Assembly (NCBI RefSeq): GCF_042660705.1 | Contig: NZ_JBHSUQ010000001.1 | Direction: 5' to 3' (one strand) | Length of the DNA: 64,000 nt | DNA from: Undibacterium_A arcticum | GTDB lineage: Bacteria > Pseudomonadota > Gammaproteobacteria > Burkholderiales > Burkholderiaceae_D | Part shown: positions 1-10,189 of the stretch, in pieces | Numbering within the stretch: the stretch's first letter is position 1 | Layout: each line of letters opens with the position of its first letter | Translations under genes and position numbers: made by a program | The notes under the pieces: generated by a model | What the model saw: the letters and a program-made list of their open reading frames with translations, nothing else | Databases searched by the model: none | What the model was told of the DNA's origin: nothing

Positions 1-119
1 CCGGGCCAGGGCAGCGTGTTTCGGTGCATTTTCCGATGCATGCGGTGTTGGCGCCGCTGCAATAGATTTCTGGGGAGTATGGCCTAATACTGGCCAGATC
101 CGGCTTATTCTATTGCGGG

Positions 120-1242
120 CGGTTTCAATGTCCAAGTGCAACAAGACCAAGCTTATCTGCCCAGTATGCGTTAAAGTCAAAAGCGTCTACAGGAAGGAAC
201 AGCTCGGCTGGGCATTTCCAGTCCAGTGATTTCCTGGGCCGGGTGTTGAGTTTCCAAGCGATGTCGTCAAGCTGTTGTTGTGAATTGTGAGAGAGGTCAG
301 ATCCCTTTGGCAGATACTGACGCAGCAAGCCATTGGTGTTTTCGTTGCGGCCGCGTTCCCAGGGGCTGTGCGGATGAGCGAAGTAGACTTTGATGCCGGT
401 TTCTTCAGTCAGTTTCGCATGTTGTGCCATTTCGCGCCCCTGGTCATACGTGAGCGAGCGGCGCATATCGCCATCAAAGCGCTGCAAGATGGTGCCGAAG
501 CCTTCGGTGGTGGCCTGTGCGGTGCCGTTATCGAGCTTGACAAGCGCGACGTAGAGGGTCGTGCGCTCGACCAGGGTGCCGATTTGAGAACGGTTACCCT
601 TACCCTTGATGTGGTCACCCTCCCAATGCCCCGGCACCAGACGTTCTGCAATGTCGGCAGGACGTTGATCAATGCTGGTCATGTTGGGAATCTGTCCGCG
701 CCGGTCACAGCCGCGTGTGCGTGGGCGGCGTTTGCCGTGACCAAAGCGCAGCAGCGCAATCGTGTCGGTGCGCAGTTCGCCCCTGGGCATCATGTAAATT
801 GCCTGATAAATGGTTTCGTGGCACAGGCGGACGGGTTCGTTCATGCGCGCCAGTGTACCGGCAACCTGCTCGGGCGATAAACCTTGTTGCAAGCCATCCC
901 TGACTTTGCCCCACAGTGCATTGCCGACCACGAGCTTACGCTTGACGCGCGGTACGACACACAAGGTTCGTGCGCGCGAGTTGGCGCGACTGGAAGAATA
1001 GCCGCCTGCAATCGGCGGACGCCCGACTGATCGGGTGGCAGAAGGCACCTTCCAGCCATTGCGGGCAAGCTCGCGTGAGATACAAGAACGAGGACGATTC
1101 AAACCTGCTGCAATTGCAGCAGGTTTGAATCCTTGTTGCAGCTGCGTTTGAATCAACGCACGATCTTCCAGCGTGATGTGATTGTACTTTTTTTGCCATG
1201 CAACATTCTTTCATAAAAAATGTTGCACTTGGAATTCGAGCG
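120..1242 (-). mobile_element. IS30-family insertion sequence
   Basis: A single transposase gene is framed by inverted repeats. The 13-mer TCCAAGTGCAACA reads forward at 131-143 and reverse-complemented at 1221-1233, just inside both ends; outward from these the match weakens, so the exact termini and any 2-3 bp target duplication are uncertain by several bases. The transposase stop codon (125-127) reaches the left repeat, as is common in this family. The transposase reads leftward. The element lies upstream of host core genes and is not part of the prophage. Confidence 0.85.
125..1199 (-). CDS. IS30-family transposase (start separated by a homopolymer frameshift)
   Basis: DDE transposase that cuts and joins the IS30 ends. 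It has an N-terminal helix-turn-helix (GFKPAAIAAGLNRPRSCISREL) and a C-terminal catalytic core with the DDE Asp of GHWEGD, the second Asp of TYDQGREM and the Glu of SPWERGRNENTNG. The open frame starts at 1156, but the family start lies further upstream: the ATG at 1199-1197 would give MAKKKYNHITLEDRALIQ if the A7 run (plus-strand T7 at 1188-1194) were one base longer. This is probably a homopolymer error; a truly inactive copy is possible. The rest of the protein (343 residues) is intact and of family length. Confidence 0.9.
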
Positions 1243-1743
1243 CGCCGCGGGATGAACTTATACTGCAGGTAGTATATTCCATGCGTGGTCGTGCGGTGAC
1301 GGACGATCACGGATCGCCCTGGCATATGGCGCAGCCGGCATTCCGGGTGGTCTGCACTGCGCCTGCCATTGGCCTGCCATTCGCATGCATATTAATCTGC
1401 GCCGGTCAGCGCAGACGCGCCCGGCAAATGGGCCGCATCGCGCGGTGCGACCGCTCATCTTCATTTCTGCGTGACCAGATCCCGGCCGCGCTTATCCCGG
1501 CGGGACGCGACATCGGCTACAATTTGCCGCTGCCGCGTTTTTAGGCAGCCTCTGTTGCGTTCCATCTGCGGCTCTGCGCCGGCTTCCATCCTCGCGTATC
1601 GCCACTTTTCCAGGAGTATGCTTTAAAATGCCTGAATGCCCTTGATCTCATTGGCTTTACAAAAATACCCGCTGCAGTATATTTTCCCTCTCCCAATAAT
1701 CGTTTTCTTCGGTGCAAAGTTGCCGGTGTCCAATATCCATACT
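1243..1743. other. gene-free stretch between IS30 and the patatin gene
   Basis: No open frame here looks like a real protein on either strand. It contains a palindrome TATACT-6-AGTATA at 1259-1276 and a short hairpin GCTGCC/GGCAGC around 1529-1551. The patatin gene promoter should lie near its right end, but I see no strong -35/-10 pair. Confidence 0.5.
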
Positions 1744-2653
1744 ATGTCCAGATTTCGTCTGTTGTTCACTTCCATCGCCAGCGCCATCCTGCTCGCAGCC
1801 TGCGCTAGCGGTGCGCCGCCGGTAATTTCGCCGATCGCGCAGCCAACGCCGCCCAAACCACTGCATAACGTCCGAATCGGTTTGGCGCTAGGTGGCGGCG
1901 CGGCGCGCGGTTTTGCGCATATCGGCGTGATCAAGGCACTGGAGGCGCAGGGCATCGTGCCCGATATCGTGGTCGGTACCAGCGCAGGCAGCCTGGTCGG
2001 CGCCTTGTATGCGGCCGGCAACAACGGTTTCGCGTTGCAGAAAATGGCGCTAGATATGGATGAGGGCGCAATTTCGGACTGGGCCGTGCCGCTGTTCGCC
2101 AAATCGACTGGGGTATTGAAGGGTGAGGCGCTGCAAGCTTATGTGAACAAGTCGGTACACAATGTGCCGCTGGAAATTGAAGACGCCATTCGGCGCGGTC
2201 GCGACAGACCTGAAGACCGGCCTGCCGATTCTGTTTCAACGCGGCAATACCGGTCTGGCGGTGCGCGCATCATCGGCGGTGCCGAGCGTGTTCCAGCCGG
2301 TCCGGATCGGCGAGCATTCATATGTCGATGGCGGCCTGGTGTCGCCGGTGCCGGTGCGCTTCGCCCATGAGATGGGGGCTGATTTTGTCATCGCAGTCAA
2401 TATCTCGTCGCAGCCAGACCAGCAACAGGCGGTCAGCGCGGTCGAGGTGCTGATGCAGTCGTTTGCGATCATGGGCCAAAGCATCAATCAGCATGAGCTG
2501 AAAGAGGCTGATATCGTGATTCAGCCGGGGCTGGGCAGCATGAAGGGCAACGACTTCAATGGCCGCAACCTGGCGATTCTGGCTGGCGAACAGGCTGCCT
2601 ACGCGGCGATGGCGGACATCAAGCAAAAGCTGAAGGCCAAGCGCGAACAGTGA
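1744..2653 (+). CDS. Patatin-like phospholipase lipoprotein, frameshifted
   Basis: Predicted serine lipid acyl hydrolase of the patatin/RssA family, anchored in an envelope membrane. The chosen ATG (1744) gives a lipoprotein signal, ASAILLAACASG, with the lipobox Cys near residue 19; an ATG at 1636 would add 36 residues without an obvious role. Visible motifs: oxyanion hole GGGAARG, nucleophile GTSAG, and the Asp of the catalytic dyad in YVDGG. The last two families of motifs are in different frames: the reading frame shifts by one near 2175-2185 (LEI to LKTPFGAVATDL). Across the shift the product is complete at about 300 residues. A shared terminator at 2681-2714 follows. Confidence 0.87.
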
Positions 2654-2680
2654 GTGGCTGACCAATCAGTTTTGCCACAC

Positions 2681-2714
2681 AAAAGCTGCACCGACACCGA
2701 TGCAGCTTTTTTTA
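2681..2714. terminator. bidirectional rho-independent terminator
   Basis: Stem AAAGCTGCA / TGCAGCTTT with the loop CCGACACCGA, followed by a T run and preceded by A residues. It sits between two convergent genes (patatin, NlpC/P60) and can serve both. Confidence 0.85.
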
Positions 2715-2728
2715 TTGGTTGCGGCAGA

Positions 2729-3334
2729 TTATTGCGGAGCCGCCGGATTGCTGACCCGACGCGCGCCATTGAAGCGTTTTTTCCAATAACCGAGGTCCAT
2801 GCTTTCGATCCTGACCTGGCCGCCGCTGGACGGCGCATGGATGAATTTATTGTCGCCAAGATAGATGCCGACATGTGAAAAGCCGCGTTTTAGCGTGTTG
2901 TAGAACACCAGATCGCCCGGTTGCAGGTCTGTGCTGTCGATTTTTTCGCCGACGTGACTGATTTCGAGCGCAGTGCGCGGCAGGTTGGTGCCCCAGGATT
3001 CCTTGAAGACGTAACGCACCAGACCACTGCAGTCGAGGCCATTTTCCGGCGTATTGCCGCCGTACTTGTAATTGATTCCGAGCATGCCGATGGCGCGCAG
3101 TGCCAGTTCGGATGCGCGGTTGCTCAGCACTTGCAGCTTGGTCAGCGGCGTGGCGGCGGCAGGCGGCGTAACGATCGCGGCCGCAGCGCTGACCGCCGGC
3201 GCGGCCACGATCGCCGCCTCGGGCGGGTCGGGCGCCTCGCGGCTCCAGGCCAGCCCCGCTCCGCAGCCGCTGGCCAGAGCCAGGCCGACGGATACGAGTA
3301 TGCGTCGCAGACGCTGTAATTGACTGGTTGTCAT
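2729..3334 (-). CDS. NlpC/P60 family C40 peptidase
   Basis: Cell-wall hydrolase-type cysteine peptidase, 201 residues. The N-terminus has a basic stretch and a hydrophobic run (ILVSVGLALASGCGAGLAW) consistent with export, possibly as a lipoprotein. A Pro/Ala-rich linker (about residues 34-65) leads to the NlpC/P60 domain with catalytic Cys in LDCSGLV, His in FSHVGIYLG and the third polar residue region in FIHAPSSGG. Members of this family cleave peptide stems of peptidoglycan. It is convergent with the patatin gene and shares its terminator. The frame is intact. Confidence 0.92.
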   Translation of the reverse strand: MTTSQLQRLRRILVSVGLALASGCGAGLAWSREAPDPPEAAIVAAPAVSAAAAIVTPPAAATPLTKLQVLSNRASELALRAIGMLGINYKYGGNTPENGLDCSGLVRYVFKESWGTNLPRTALEISHVGEKIDSTDLQPGDLVFYNTLKRGFSHVGIYLGDNKFIHAPSSGGQVRIESMDLGYWKKRFNGARRVSNPAAPQ

Positions 3335-3523
3335 CGTGGCAATCCCGTTCTGTATGACTGACGCAATGTAAGCGAATACGGTGGCACTGTCAAAACTTAT
3401 GCCGCTGTTGTCGAAACTGGTAGTGCGGAGCGGCGGCTTGATTGGTGCGTAGTAATCAAAACAGTTTTGATAGATCGTGAAACGGGCCTGTCGTACAATC
3501 GCGGTTCATTTATTTCAGGAAAT

Positions 3524-3934
3524 ATGATGCACTCCAAGCCAATTTTGACCCTTGACGACGTCAAGAAGATCGCCGCCGCCGCTGAAGCGGAAGCGATAGC
3601 GCATAACTGGGCAGTCGTGATTTCTATCGTCGACGACGGCGGTCATCTGCTGTGGTTGCAGCGCTTGGACGGCGTGGCACCGATTTCCGCGCATATCGCG
3701 CCGGCCAAGGCCAAGACCGCTGCATTGGGTTGCCGCGAAAGCAAGGTTTATGAAGACATGATCAACGGCGGCCGCGTATCCTTCCTGTCGGCACCGGAGA
3801 TTGCCGGCATGCTCGAAGGCGGTGTGCCTATCATGGTGCATGGCCAGTGCGTCGGCGCGGTCGGCGTTTCCGGCGTGAAATCGACCGAAGACGCACAAAT
3901 CGCGAAGGCCGGTATCGCGGCCCTTGCCTTGTAA
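3524..3934 (+). CDS. GlcG/HbpS-type heme-degrading or binding domain protein
   Basis: Small cytoplasmic protein of the GlcG/HbpS fold (136 residues from the first of two tandem ATGs). AGGA at 3517-3520 precedes this start, which I prefer over an in-frame start at 3467. Typical family segments are ILTLDDVKKIAAAAEAEA, VVISIVDDGGHLLWLQRLD, and GGVPIMVHGQCVGAVGVSG. The biochemical role of most family members is uncertain: some bind heme, others accompany glycolate or propanediol genes, and no such gene is next to it here. Confidence 0.88.
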   Translation: MMHSKPILTLDDVKKIAAAAEAEAIAHNWAVVISIVDDGGHLLWLQRLDGVAPISAHIAPAKAKTAALGCRESKVYEDMINGGRVSFLSAPEIAGMLEGGVPIMVHGQCVGAVGVSGVKSTEDAQIAKAGIAALAL

Positions 3935-4008
3935 TTGTCCAGCTTTGCCGATATGCGGTAAGCATATCGCGCTCATCCTCTCGCCGCCTTGCCGGGCGGC
4001 AAAACAGG

Positions 4009-4047
4009 ACGCCTTGCCCGCAGGCTCATTGCCGGGCAGGGCGTTTT
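4009..4047 (+). terminator. terminator after the GlcG-like gene, overlapping the carA promoter
   Basis: Twelve-base stem ACGCCTTGCCCG (4009-4020) / CGGGCAGGGCGT (4033-4044) with one G-U pair, then TTT. The right arm of the stem overlaps the -35 region of the carA promoter. Confidence 0.7.
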
Positions 4048-4057
4048 GCGCTATAAT
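4029..4057 (+). promoter_or_regulatory. putative sigma-70 promoter of carA
   Basis: TTGCCG (4029-4034), a 17-base spacer, then a perfect TATAAT (4052-4057). The expected start near 4064 gives a leader of about 145 nt before carA. I see no clear ARG-box pair or pyrimidine attenuator in the leader. Confidence 0.65.
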
Positions 4058-4197
4058 TGCAAGGTTTAGCCAATCTTATACCCGCCGTAGCGCATACCAC
4101 CATTCAAACCCCAAAAAACGACCGATACGGATCCAAAGTGCAATCATGTTGCACCGGTAACGGTCATCCTTGGCATGGCGTAGCTACGGTAACAATT

Positions 4198-4202
4198 CAG
4201 GA
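4198..4202 (+). promoter_or_regulatory. ribosome binding site fixing the carA TTG start
   Basis: AGGAG ends 7 nt before a TTG codon at 4210. No ATG in frame is near, so this site decides the start. Confidence 0.75.
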
Positions 4203-4209
4203 GTTACCC

Positions 4210-5355
4210 TTGCCGCCATTTTTTTCTGGCCACACCGTTCCAGCCATTCTAGCGCTTGCAGACGGAACGATTTTTCGTGGTTTTTCCATCGGCGCGACCG
4301 GCCATACCATCGGTGAAGTAGTTTTCAACACAGCAATGACCGGCTATCAGGAGATCCTTACCGATCCCAGCTACGCGCGCCAGATTGTCACCCTCACGTA
4401 TCCGCACATCGGCAATACCGGGATCAACCTCGAAGACGTCGAAGCGAGCAAGATCCACGCCGCCGGCCTGATCATCCGCGATCTGCCGTTGATGGCATCG
4501 AACTTCCGTTCGACGCAGAGCCTGTCCGACTATCTGGTCGCCGAAAACATCGTCGCGCTTGCCGGTATCGATACCCGCAAGTTGACCCGCCTGCTGCGCG
4601 AGAAGGGCGCCCAGAGCGGCGCAATTCTGGTCGGCGACGACGCCGATCAGGCGCTGGCGCTGGCACGTTCCTTTCCGGGTCTGGCCGGCATGGATCTGGC
4701 CAAAGTGGTCAGCGCGACGTCACCTTACAGCTGGGCCGAGAGCGAGTGGGCGCTGGGTCAGGGTTATGGTGCGCAGACCGCGCCGCAATACCATGTGGTC
4801 GCATTCGACTATGGTGTCAAGCGCAACATCCTGCGTATGCTGGCGCAGCGCGGCTGCAAGGTGACGGTTTTGCCGGCGCAGGCTTCGGCCGCCGATGCGC
4901 TGGCGCTGAATCCGGACGGCGTCTTTCTGTCCAACGGCCCCGGCGATCCGGAACCCTGCGATTACGCGATCGCTGCTACCAAAGAACTGATCGAGCGCGG
5001 CATCCCGACCTTCGGCATCTGTCTTGGCCACCAGATCATGGCGCTCGCCTCCGGCGCGAAGACCATGAAGATGAAATTCGGCCACCACGGCGCCAACCAT
5101 CCGGTGCAGGACCTCGACAGCAAGCAGGTGCTGATCACCTCGCAAAACCACGGTTTCGCGGTCGATCCGGACACCTTGCCGGCCAATTGCCGGGTTACCC
5201 ATGTGTCGCTGTTCGATGGATCGCTGCAAGGCTTCGCGCGCACCGACCAACCCGCGTTCTGCTTCCAGGGGCACCCGGAAGCCTCGCCCGGTCCGACCGA
5301 CATCGGCTACCTGTTCGACCGCTTCATCAATCTGATGCAGCAGAACAAGGGTTAA
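4210..5355 (+). CDS. carA: Carbamoyl-phosphate synthase small (glutaminase) subunit
   Basis: Hydrolyses glutamine and passes ammonia to CarB for carbamoyl phosphate, feeding pyrimidine and arginine synthesis in the cytoplasm. The N-terminal small-subunit domain begins PPFFSGHTVPAILALADGT; the C-terminal class I glutamine amidotransferase domain has the nucleophile elbow FGICLGHQIM and the His/Glu pair in FQGHPEASPGP. The start is TTG at 4210 by the AGGAG site; the frame is open further upstream, but those residues do not resemble the family. The length of 381 residues is normal. It is followed after 4 bases by an exporter gene and then carB, suggesting one operon. Confidence 0.97.
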   Translation: MPPFFSGHTVPAILALADGTIFRGFSIGATGHTIGEVVFNTAMTGYQEILTDPSYARQIVTLTYPHIGNTGINLEDVEASKIHAAGLIIRDLPLMASNFRSTQSLSDYLVAENIVALAGIDTRKLTRLLREKGAQSGAILVGDDADQALALARSFPGLAGMDLAKVVSATSPYSWAESEWALGQGYGAQTAPQYHVVAFDYGVKRNILRMLAQRGCKVTVLPAQASAADALALNPDGVFLSNGPGDPEPCDYAIAATKELIERGIPTFGICLGHQIMALASGAKTMKMKFGHHGANHPVQDLDSKQVLITSQNHGFAVDPDTLPANCRVTHVSLFDGSLQGFARTDQPAFCFQGHPEASPGPTDIGYLFDRFINLMQQNKG

Positions 5356-5359
5356 CGCG

Positions 5360-6014
5360 ATGTTCGGCATCACCGATATGACAACCTATGTGCTCGGGGT
5401 GATCTTCATCATTCTGCTGCCAGGCCCCAACTCACTGTATGTGCTGAGCGTCGCATCGCAGCGCGGAGTCCGGGCCGGCTATCTGGGTGCGTGCGGTGTG
5501 TTTCTCGGTGATACGGTCTTGATGGTGCTGTCCGCGGCGGGCGCAGCGTCATTGCTGAAGACGTACCCAACCGCGTTCATCGCCGTCAAATACGCCGGCG
5601 CGGCCTATCTGGCCTGGATCGGCGTACAGATGCTGAAAGGGGTCTGGCAAGGTGTCGCGCAGCGGTCGCCGGTGCGCGACCTGGCCAACGAGGTCAGGCC
5701 AGCCGCCGACGACACCCATCCGTTCAAGAAGGCGCTGTTGCTGAGTCTGCTCAATCCGAAGGCGATTCTGTTTCATTTCCTTCTTCATCCAGTTCGTCGA
5801 CCCCGGCTACGCCTATCCGGCGCTGTCGTTCACGATCCTGGGTGTGATTGTGCAGTTTTTCAGCGCGCTGTATTTGAGCACCCTGATTTTTTCAGGTGCC
5901 AGACTGGCGGCCGCGTTTCGCCGCCGCCGCAACCTGTCAGCCGGTTTGAAGGGCGGCGTCGGTCTGATGTTCATCGGCTTCAGTGCCAAGCTGGCGACGG
6001 CAACAATCGCCTGA
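5360..6014 (+). CDS. LysE-family amino-acid exporter, frameshifted
   Basis: Inner-membrane exporter of the LysE/RhtB superfamily. The first half carries VLGVIFIILLPGPNSLYVLS, the family signature with the PGPN motif, followed by hydrophobic helices and the NPKAILF segment. The frame then shifts by one near 5770-5785; in the new frame the protein continues FFIQFVDPGYAYP and ends with more membrane helices and GLMFIGFSAKLA before the TGA at 6012. Across the shift the protein is about 218 residues, normal for the family. It lies between carA and carB, so it is probably co-transcribed; the substrate is not evident, with leucine-, homoserine- or threonine-type amino acids possible. Confidence 0.88.
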
Positions 6015-6139
6015 GCCGGTCGCACTGGTAGGACTGGCAGTACAGATGTACAAATTTTTCAATCAAGTGCCGCCCGGCCTTGAGCTGAGTCCGAGCAGGA
6101 CTCAAGCCAAGCGGAGCGGCCACAAAATGGTCACGGTTT

Positions 6140-9100
6140 ATGCCAAAACGTACAGACATTAAGAGCATCCTCATCATCGGCGCCGGTCCGATCATCATCG
6201 GCCAGGCCTGCGAGTTCGACTATTCCGGCGCGCAAGCCTGCAAGGCCCTGCGCGAAGAAGGCTACAAGGTGATCCTGGTCAACAGCAATCCGGCCACCAT
6301 CATGACCGACCCCGAAATGGCGGACGTGACCTACATCGAGCCGATCACCTGGCAGGTGGTCGAGCGCATCATCGCCAAGGAGCGACCGGATGCAATCCTG
6401 CCGACCATGGGCGGTCAGACCGCGCTGAACTGCGCACTGGATCTGCACCATAATGGCGTCCTGACCAAGTATCAATGCGAACTGATCGGCGCCTCGCCGG
6501 AAGCGATCGACAAGGCTGAGGACCGCTCCAAGTTCAAGGATGCGATGACCAAGATCGGCCTCGGCTCGGCCAAGTCCGGCGTCGCGCATACGCTGGACGA
6601 GTCATGGGCAGTGCAGAAGGGACTCGGGTTCCCGGTCATCATCCGGCCGTCGTTCACGATGGGCGGCACCGGCGGCGGCATCGCCTACAACGAGGAAGAA
6701 TTCGTCGAGATTTGCAAGCGCGGCCTGGAAGCATCGCCAACCTCCGAACTGCTGATCGAGGAATCGCTGATCGGCTGGAAAGAGTATGAGATGGAAGTGG
6801 TGCGCGACAAGGCCGACAACTGCATCATCGTCTGCTCGATCGAAAACCTCGATCCGATGGGCGTGCACACTGGCGACTCGATCACGGTCGCGCCGGCGCA
6901 GACCCTGACCGACAAGGAATACCAGATCATGCGCAACGCCTCGCTGGCGGTGCTGCGCGAGATCGGCGTCGATACCGGCGGCTCCAACGTGCAGTTCTCG
7001 ATCAACCCGGCCGACGGCCGCATGATCGTGATCGAAATGAATCCGCGCGTGTCGCGCTCATCGGCGCTGGCATCGAAGGCGACCGGCTTCCCGATCGCCA
7101 AGATCGCGGCCAAGCTGGCAGTCGGCTTCACGCTCGACGAGCTGCGCAACGACATCACCGGCGGCGCGACGCCGGCCTCGTTCGAGCCGTCGATCGATTA
7201 TGTGGTGGTCAAGATCCCGCGATTTACGTTTGAAATTCCCGCAGGCCGACCACCATCTGACCACGCAAATGAAGTCCGTTGGCGAGGTGATGGCAATCGG
7301 CCGCACCTTCCAGGAATCGTTCCAGAAGGCCCTGCGCGGCCTCGAAGTCGGGGTTGACGGCATGAACGAAAAAACCACCGACCGCGAGAAGATCGAGGAA
7401 GAACTGGGCGAGCCGGGGCCGGACCGTATCTGGTATGTCGGCGACGCGTTCGCTCAAGGGTTACGCTGGAAGAAGTGCATCACCTGACCCACATCGATCC
7501 GTGGTTCCTGATCCAGATCAAGGAGATCGTCGACATCGAGCTGTGGCTCGAAACCCAGACCCTCGACGCGATCGACAAGGCGCTACTGTACAAACTCAAG
7601 CAAAAGGGTTTTGCCGATCGCCGGCTGGCCAAGCTGCTGAAGACCACCGACAAGGTGGTACGCGAGAAGCGCCACGCGCTCAATATCCGACCGGTCTATA
7701 AGCGAGTCGATACCTGCGCCGCCGAATTCTCGACCAAGACCGCTTACATGTACTCGACCTATGAGGAAGAGTGCGAGTCGAACCCGACTGACAAGAAAAA
7801 GATCATGGTACTGGGCGGCGGCCCGAACCGTATCGGCCAGGGTATCGAGTTCGATTACTGCTGCGTGCACGCGGCGCTGGCGATGCGCGAAGACGGCTAT
7901 GAAACCATCATGGTCAACTGCAATCCCGAGACCGTGTCGACCGACTACGATACCTCCGACCGGCTGTACTTTGAATCGCTGACGCTGGAAGACGTGCTGG
8001 AAATCGTCGACAAGGAAAAACCGGTCGGCGTGATCGTGCAGTATGGCGGCCAGACCCCGCTGAAGCTGGCGCTCGATCTGGAAGCGAACGGCGTGCCGAT
8101 CATCGGTACCTCGCCCGACATGATCGACGCCGCCGAAGACCGCGAGCGTTTCCAGCAGATGCTGCATCAGCTCAATCTGCGCCAGCCGCCGAACCGCACC
8201 GCCCGTACCGAGGAAGATGCCTTGCGCCTGGCACAGGAAATCGGCTATCCGCTGGTGGTGCGCCCATCCTATGTGCTGGGCGGCCGCGCGATGGAAATCG
8301 TGCATGAACAGCGGGATCTCGAGCGCTACATGCGCGAAGCCGTCAAGGTCTCGCATGACTCGCCGGTGCTGCTCGACCGCTTCCTGAACGATGCGATCGA
8401 GGTCGATGTCGACTGCCTGTCCGACGGTCAGCGCACCTTCATCGGTGGCGTGATGGAGCATATCGAACAGGCCGGCGTGCATTCGGGCGACTCGGCCTGC
8501 TCGCTGCCGCCGTATTCGCTCAAACCGGAAACGATCGACGAACTCAAGCGCCAGACCGCCTTGATGGCGAAGGGCCTGAACGTGGTCGGCCTGATGAACG
8601 TGCAGTTCGCGATCCAGCAGCAAGAAATCGACGGCAAGACCGAGGATGTGGTCTACGTGCTGGAAGTCAATCCGCGCGCCTCGCGCACCGTGCCGTTCGT
8701 GTCGAAGGCAACCGGATTGCAGCTGGCCAAGATCGCCGCGCGTTGCATGGTCGGTCAGTCGCTGGATAGCCAGGGCATCATCAACGAAGTCGTGCCGCCT
8801 TACTTCAGCGTCAAGGAAGCGGTGTTCCCGTTCGTCAAATTCCCCGGCGTCGATACCATTTTAGGACCCGAGATGAAGTCGACCGGCGAGGTGATGGGCG
8901 TTGGCAAGACCTTCGGCGAGGCCTTCGTCAAATCGCAAATGGGCGCCGGCATCAAGCTACCGCGCTCGGGCAAGGTCTTCCTGTCGGTCAAGAACAGCGA
9001 CAAGCCGCGCGCGGTGCAGGTCGCTCGCGACTTGGTCAAGCTCGGCTTTGCGGTGGTTGCCACCAAGGGTACGGCAGCAGCGATCCGCGAAGCCGGGATC

Positions 9101-9367
9101 GAAGTGACGACTGTCAACAAGGTGGTCGAAGGCCGTCCGCACGTGGTCGACATGATCAAGAACCATGAGATCGCGATGGTCATCAACACCGTCGAGGAAA
9201 AGCGTAGCGCGATCACTGATTCACGCACGATCCGCACCTCGGCGCTGGCGGCACGGGCGACCACCTACACCACGATCGCTGGTGCCGAGGCGGCGGTGGA
9301 GGGGATGCGCCATCTCGACGAGTTGCATGTGTATGATTTACAAGGGCTGCATAAAACTTTACACTGA
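6140..9367 (+). CDS. carB: Carbamoyl-phosphate synthase large subunit, two frameshifts
   Basis: Synthesises carbamoyl phosphate from bicarbonate, ATP and the ammonia delivered by CarA. It begins MPKRTDIKSILIIGAGPIII and has two ATP-grasp halves, for example IRPSFTMGGTGGG in the first and VRPSYVLGGRAMEIV in the second, followed by an MGS-like allosteric domain containing FAVVATKGTAAAIREAGI. The frame breaks near 7228 (after YVVVKIPRF) and returns to the original frame near 7455 before EEVHHLTHIDPWFL. The shifts compensate and the total length (1075 codons) is exactly normal. Because carB is needed for pyrimidine and arginine synthesis, I read both as sequence errors. Confidence 0.95.
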
Positions 9368-9381
9368 GCTCATCATCGAAG

Positions 9382-9541
9382 AAGGGCTCGTCAGGGAATA
9401 GCCTGGGTGTTTTGGCGGGCATAGCGGGATGCAATGCAAGGCGCTCGACGCGCCGTAGTGCCCGCCACTACCAGCGGCGAGCAACGTAGCAGTGCGCCGG
9501 CTATGGCCGGCAACGTTCAAGCTATTTCCTGGCGAGCCCTT
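9382..9541. repeat. 160-bp element with 21-bp terminal inverted repeats (MITE-like)
   Basis: The outer arms at 9382-9402 (starting AAGGGCTCG) and 9521-9541 (ending CGAGCCCTT) match as inverted repeats at 19 of 21 positions. The inside is GC-rich and holds smaller hairpins such as GGCGGGCA/TGCCCGCC, and no gene. The architecture could be a small non-autonomous mobile element or a folded 3' region of the carB transcript. No second copy is present in this window. Confidence 0.55.
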
Positions 9542-9543
9542 TG

Positions 9544-9598
9544 CCACAGAGGTCACAGAAGACATCGAGTCTCTCGGTGTTGTTTGTGACCTCTGTGG
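9544..9598. repeat. perfect 14-bp inverted repeat upstream of greA
   Basis: CCACAGAGGTCACA (9544-9557) and TGTGACCTCTGTGG (9585-9598) form a perfect stem with a 27-base loop. It adjoins the 160-bp element. It may terminate carB transcription, although only a short T run follows, or be an interspersed palindrome. The remainder of the carB-greA gap shows no gene. Confidence 0.6.
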
Positions 9599-9707
9599 TT
9601 TTCACTTGGGCCGCCGCATTCTGGTCATGCGGCAGTGTGTGCGGTCGGGAGGCTGCACTCTTCCAACTTGAACATTTAGCAAATCAACAATAGATAGACA
9701 AAAGACA

Positions 9708-10184
9708 ATGAGCTCAGTCCCCATTACCAAGTACGGCGCCGAACTTCTGAAAGAAGAACTTCAGAATCTAAAAACCAAGGAACGCCGCGCCGTGATCAAC
9801 GCGATCGCCGAGGCGCGCTCGCATGGCGACCTGTCGGAAAATGCCGAGTACGACGCCGCCAAGGAGCGTCAGTCGTTCGTTGAGGGCCGCATTGCCGAAT
9901 TGGAAGGCAAGCTCAGCGCTGCCCAGATCATTGACCCGACGACGCTCGACGCGGAAGGGCGCATTGTGTTCGCGGCGACCGTTCATCTGGAAGACCTGGA
10001 GTCGGGCCAGAAGGTGAGATATCAGATCGTCGGTGAAGATGAGGCCGACCTGAAGGAAGCCAAGGTGTCGATTACTTCGCCGATCGCACGTGCGCTGATC
10101 GGCAAGTACGCCGGCGACGTGGTCGAGGTGAAAGCGCCGGCCGGCCCGCGCGAGTATGAAGTAATTGACGTGCTCTACATCTGA
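9708..10184 (+). CDS. greA: Transcription elongation (cleavage) factor GreA
   Basis: Binds RNA polymerase through the secondary channel and stimulates cleavage of backtracked RNA. The 158 residues match family length. The N-terminal coiled coil carries the tip acidic segment in HGDLSENAEYDAAKERQ, and the C-terminal FKBP-like domain has VEVKAPAGPREYEVIDV at its end. The ATG follows an A-rich leader. It is separated from carB by about 340 bases containing two inverted repeats and is followed 5 bases later by a DUF4149 membrane protein. Confidence 0.97.
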   Translation: MSSVPITKYGAELLKEELQNLKTKERRAVINAIAEARSHGDLSENAEYDAAKERQSFVEGRIAELEGKLSAAQIIDPTTLDAEGRIVFAATVHLEDLESGQKVRYQIVGEDEADLKEAKVSITSPIARALIGKYAGDVVEVKAPAGPREYEVIDVLYI

Positions 10185-10189
10185 TCGGG

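Noticed and set aside
287..880. 197-codon plus-strand open frame inside the IS element
   Set aside because: Antisense to the IS30 transposase.
3466..3499. sigma-70 promoter for the GlcG-like gene (TTGATA ... TACAAT)
   Set aside because: The spacer would be 21 bases, too long to support.
7583..8623. 346-codon minus-strand open frame opposite carB
   Set aside because: Antisense shadow of carB without any recognisable domain.
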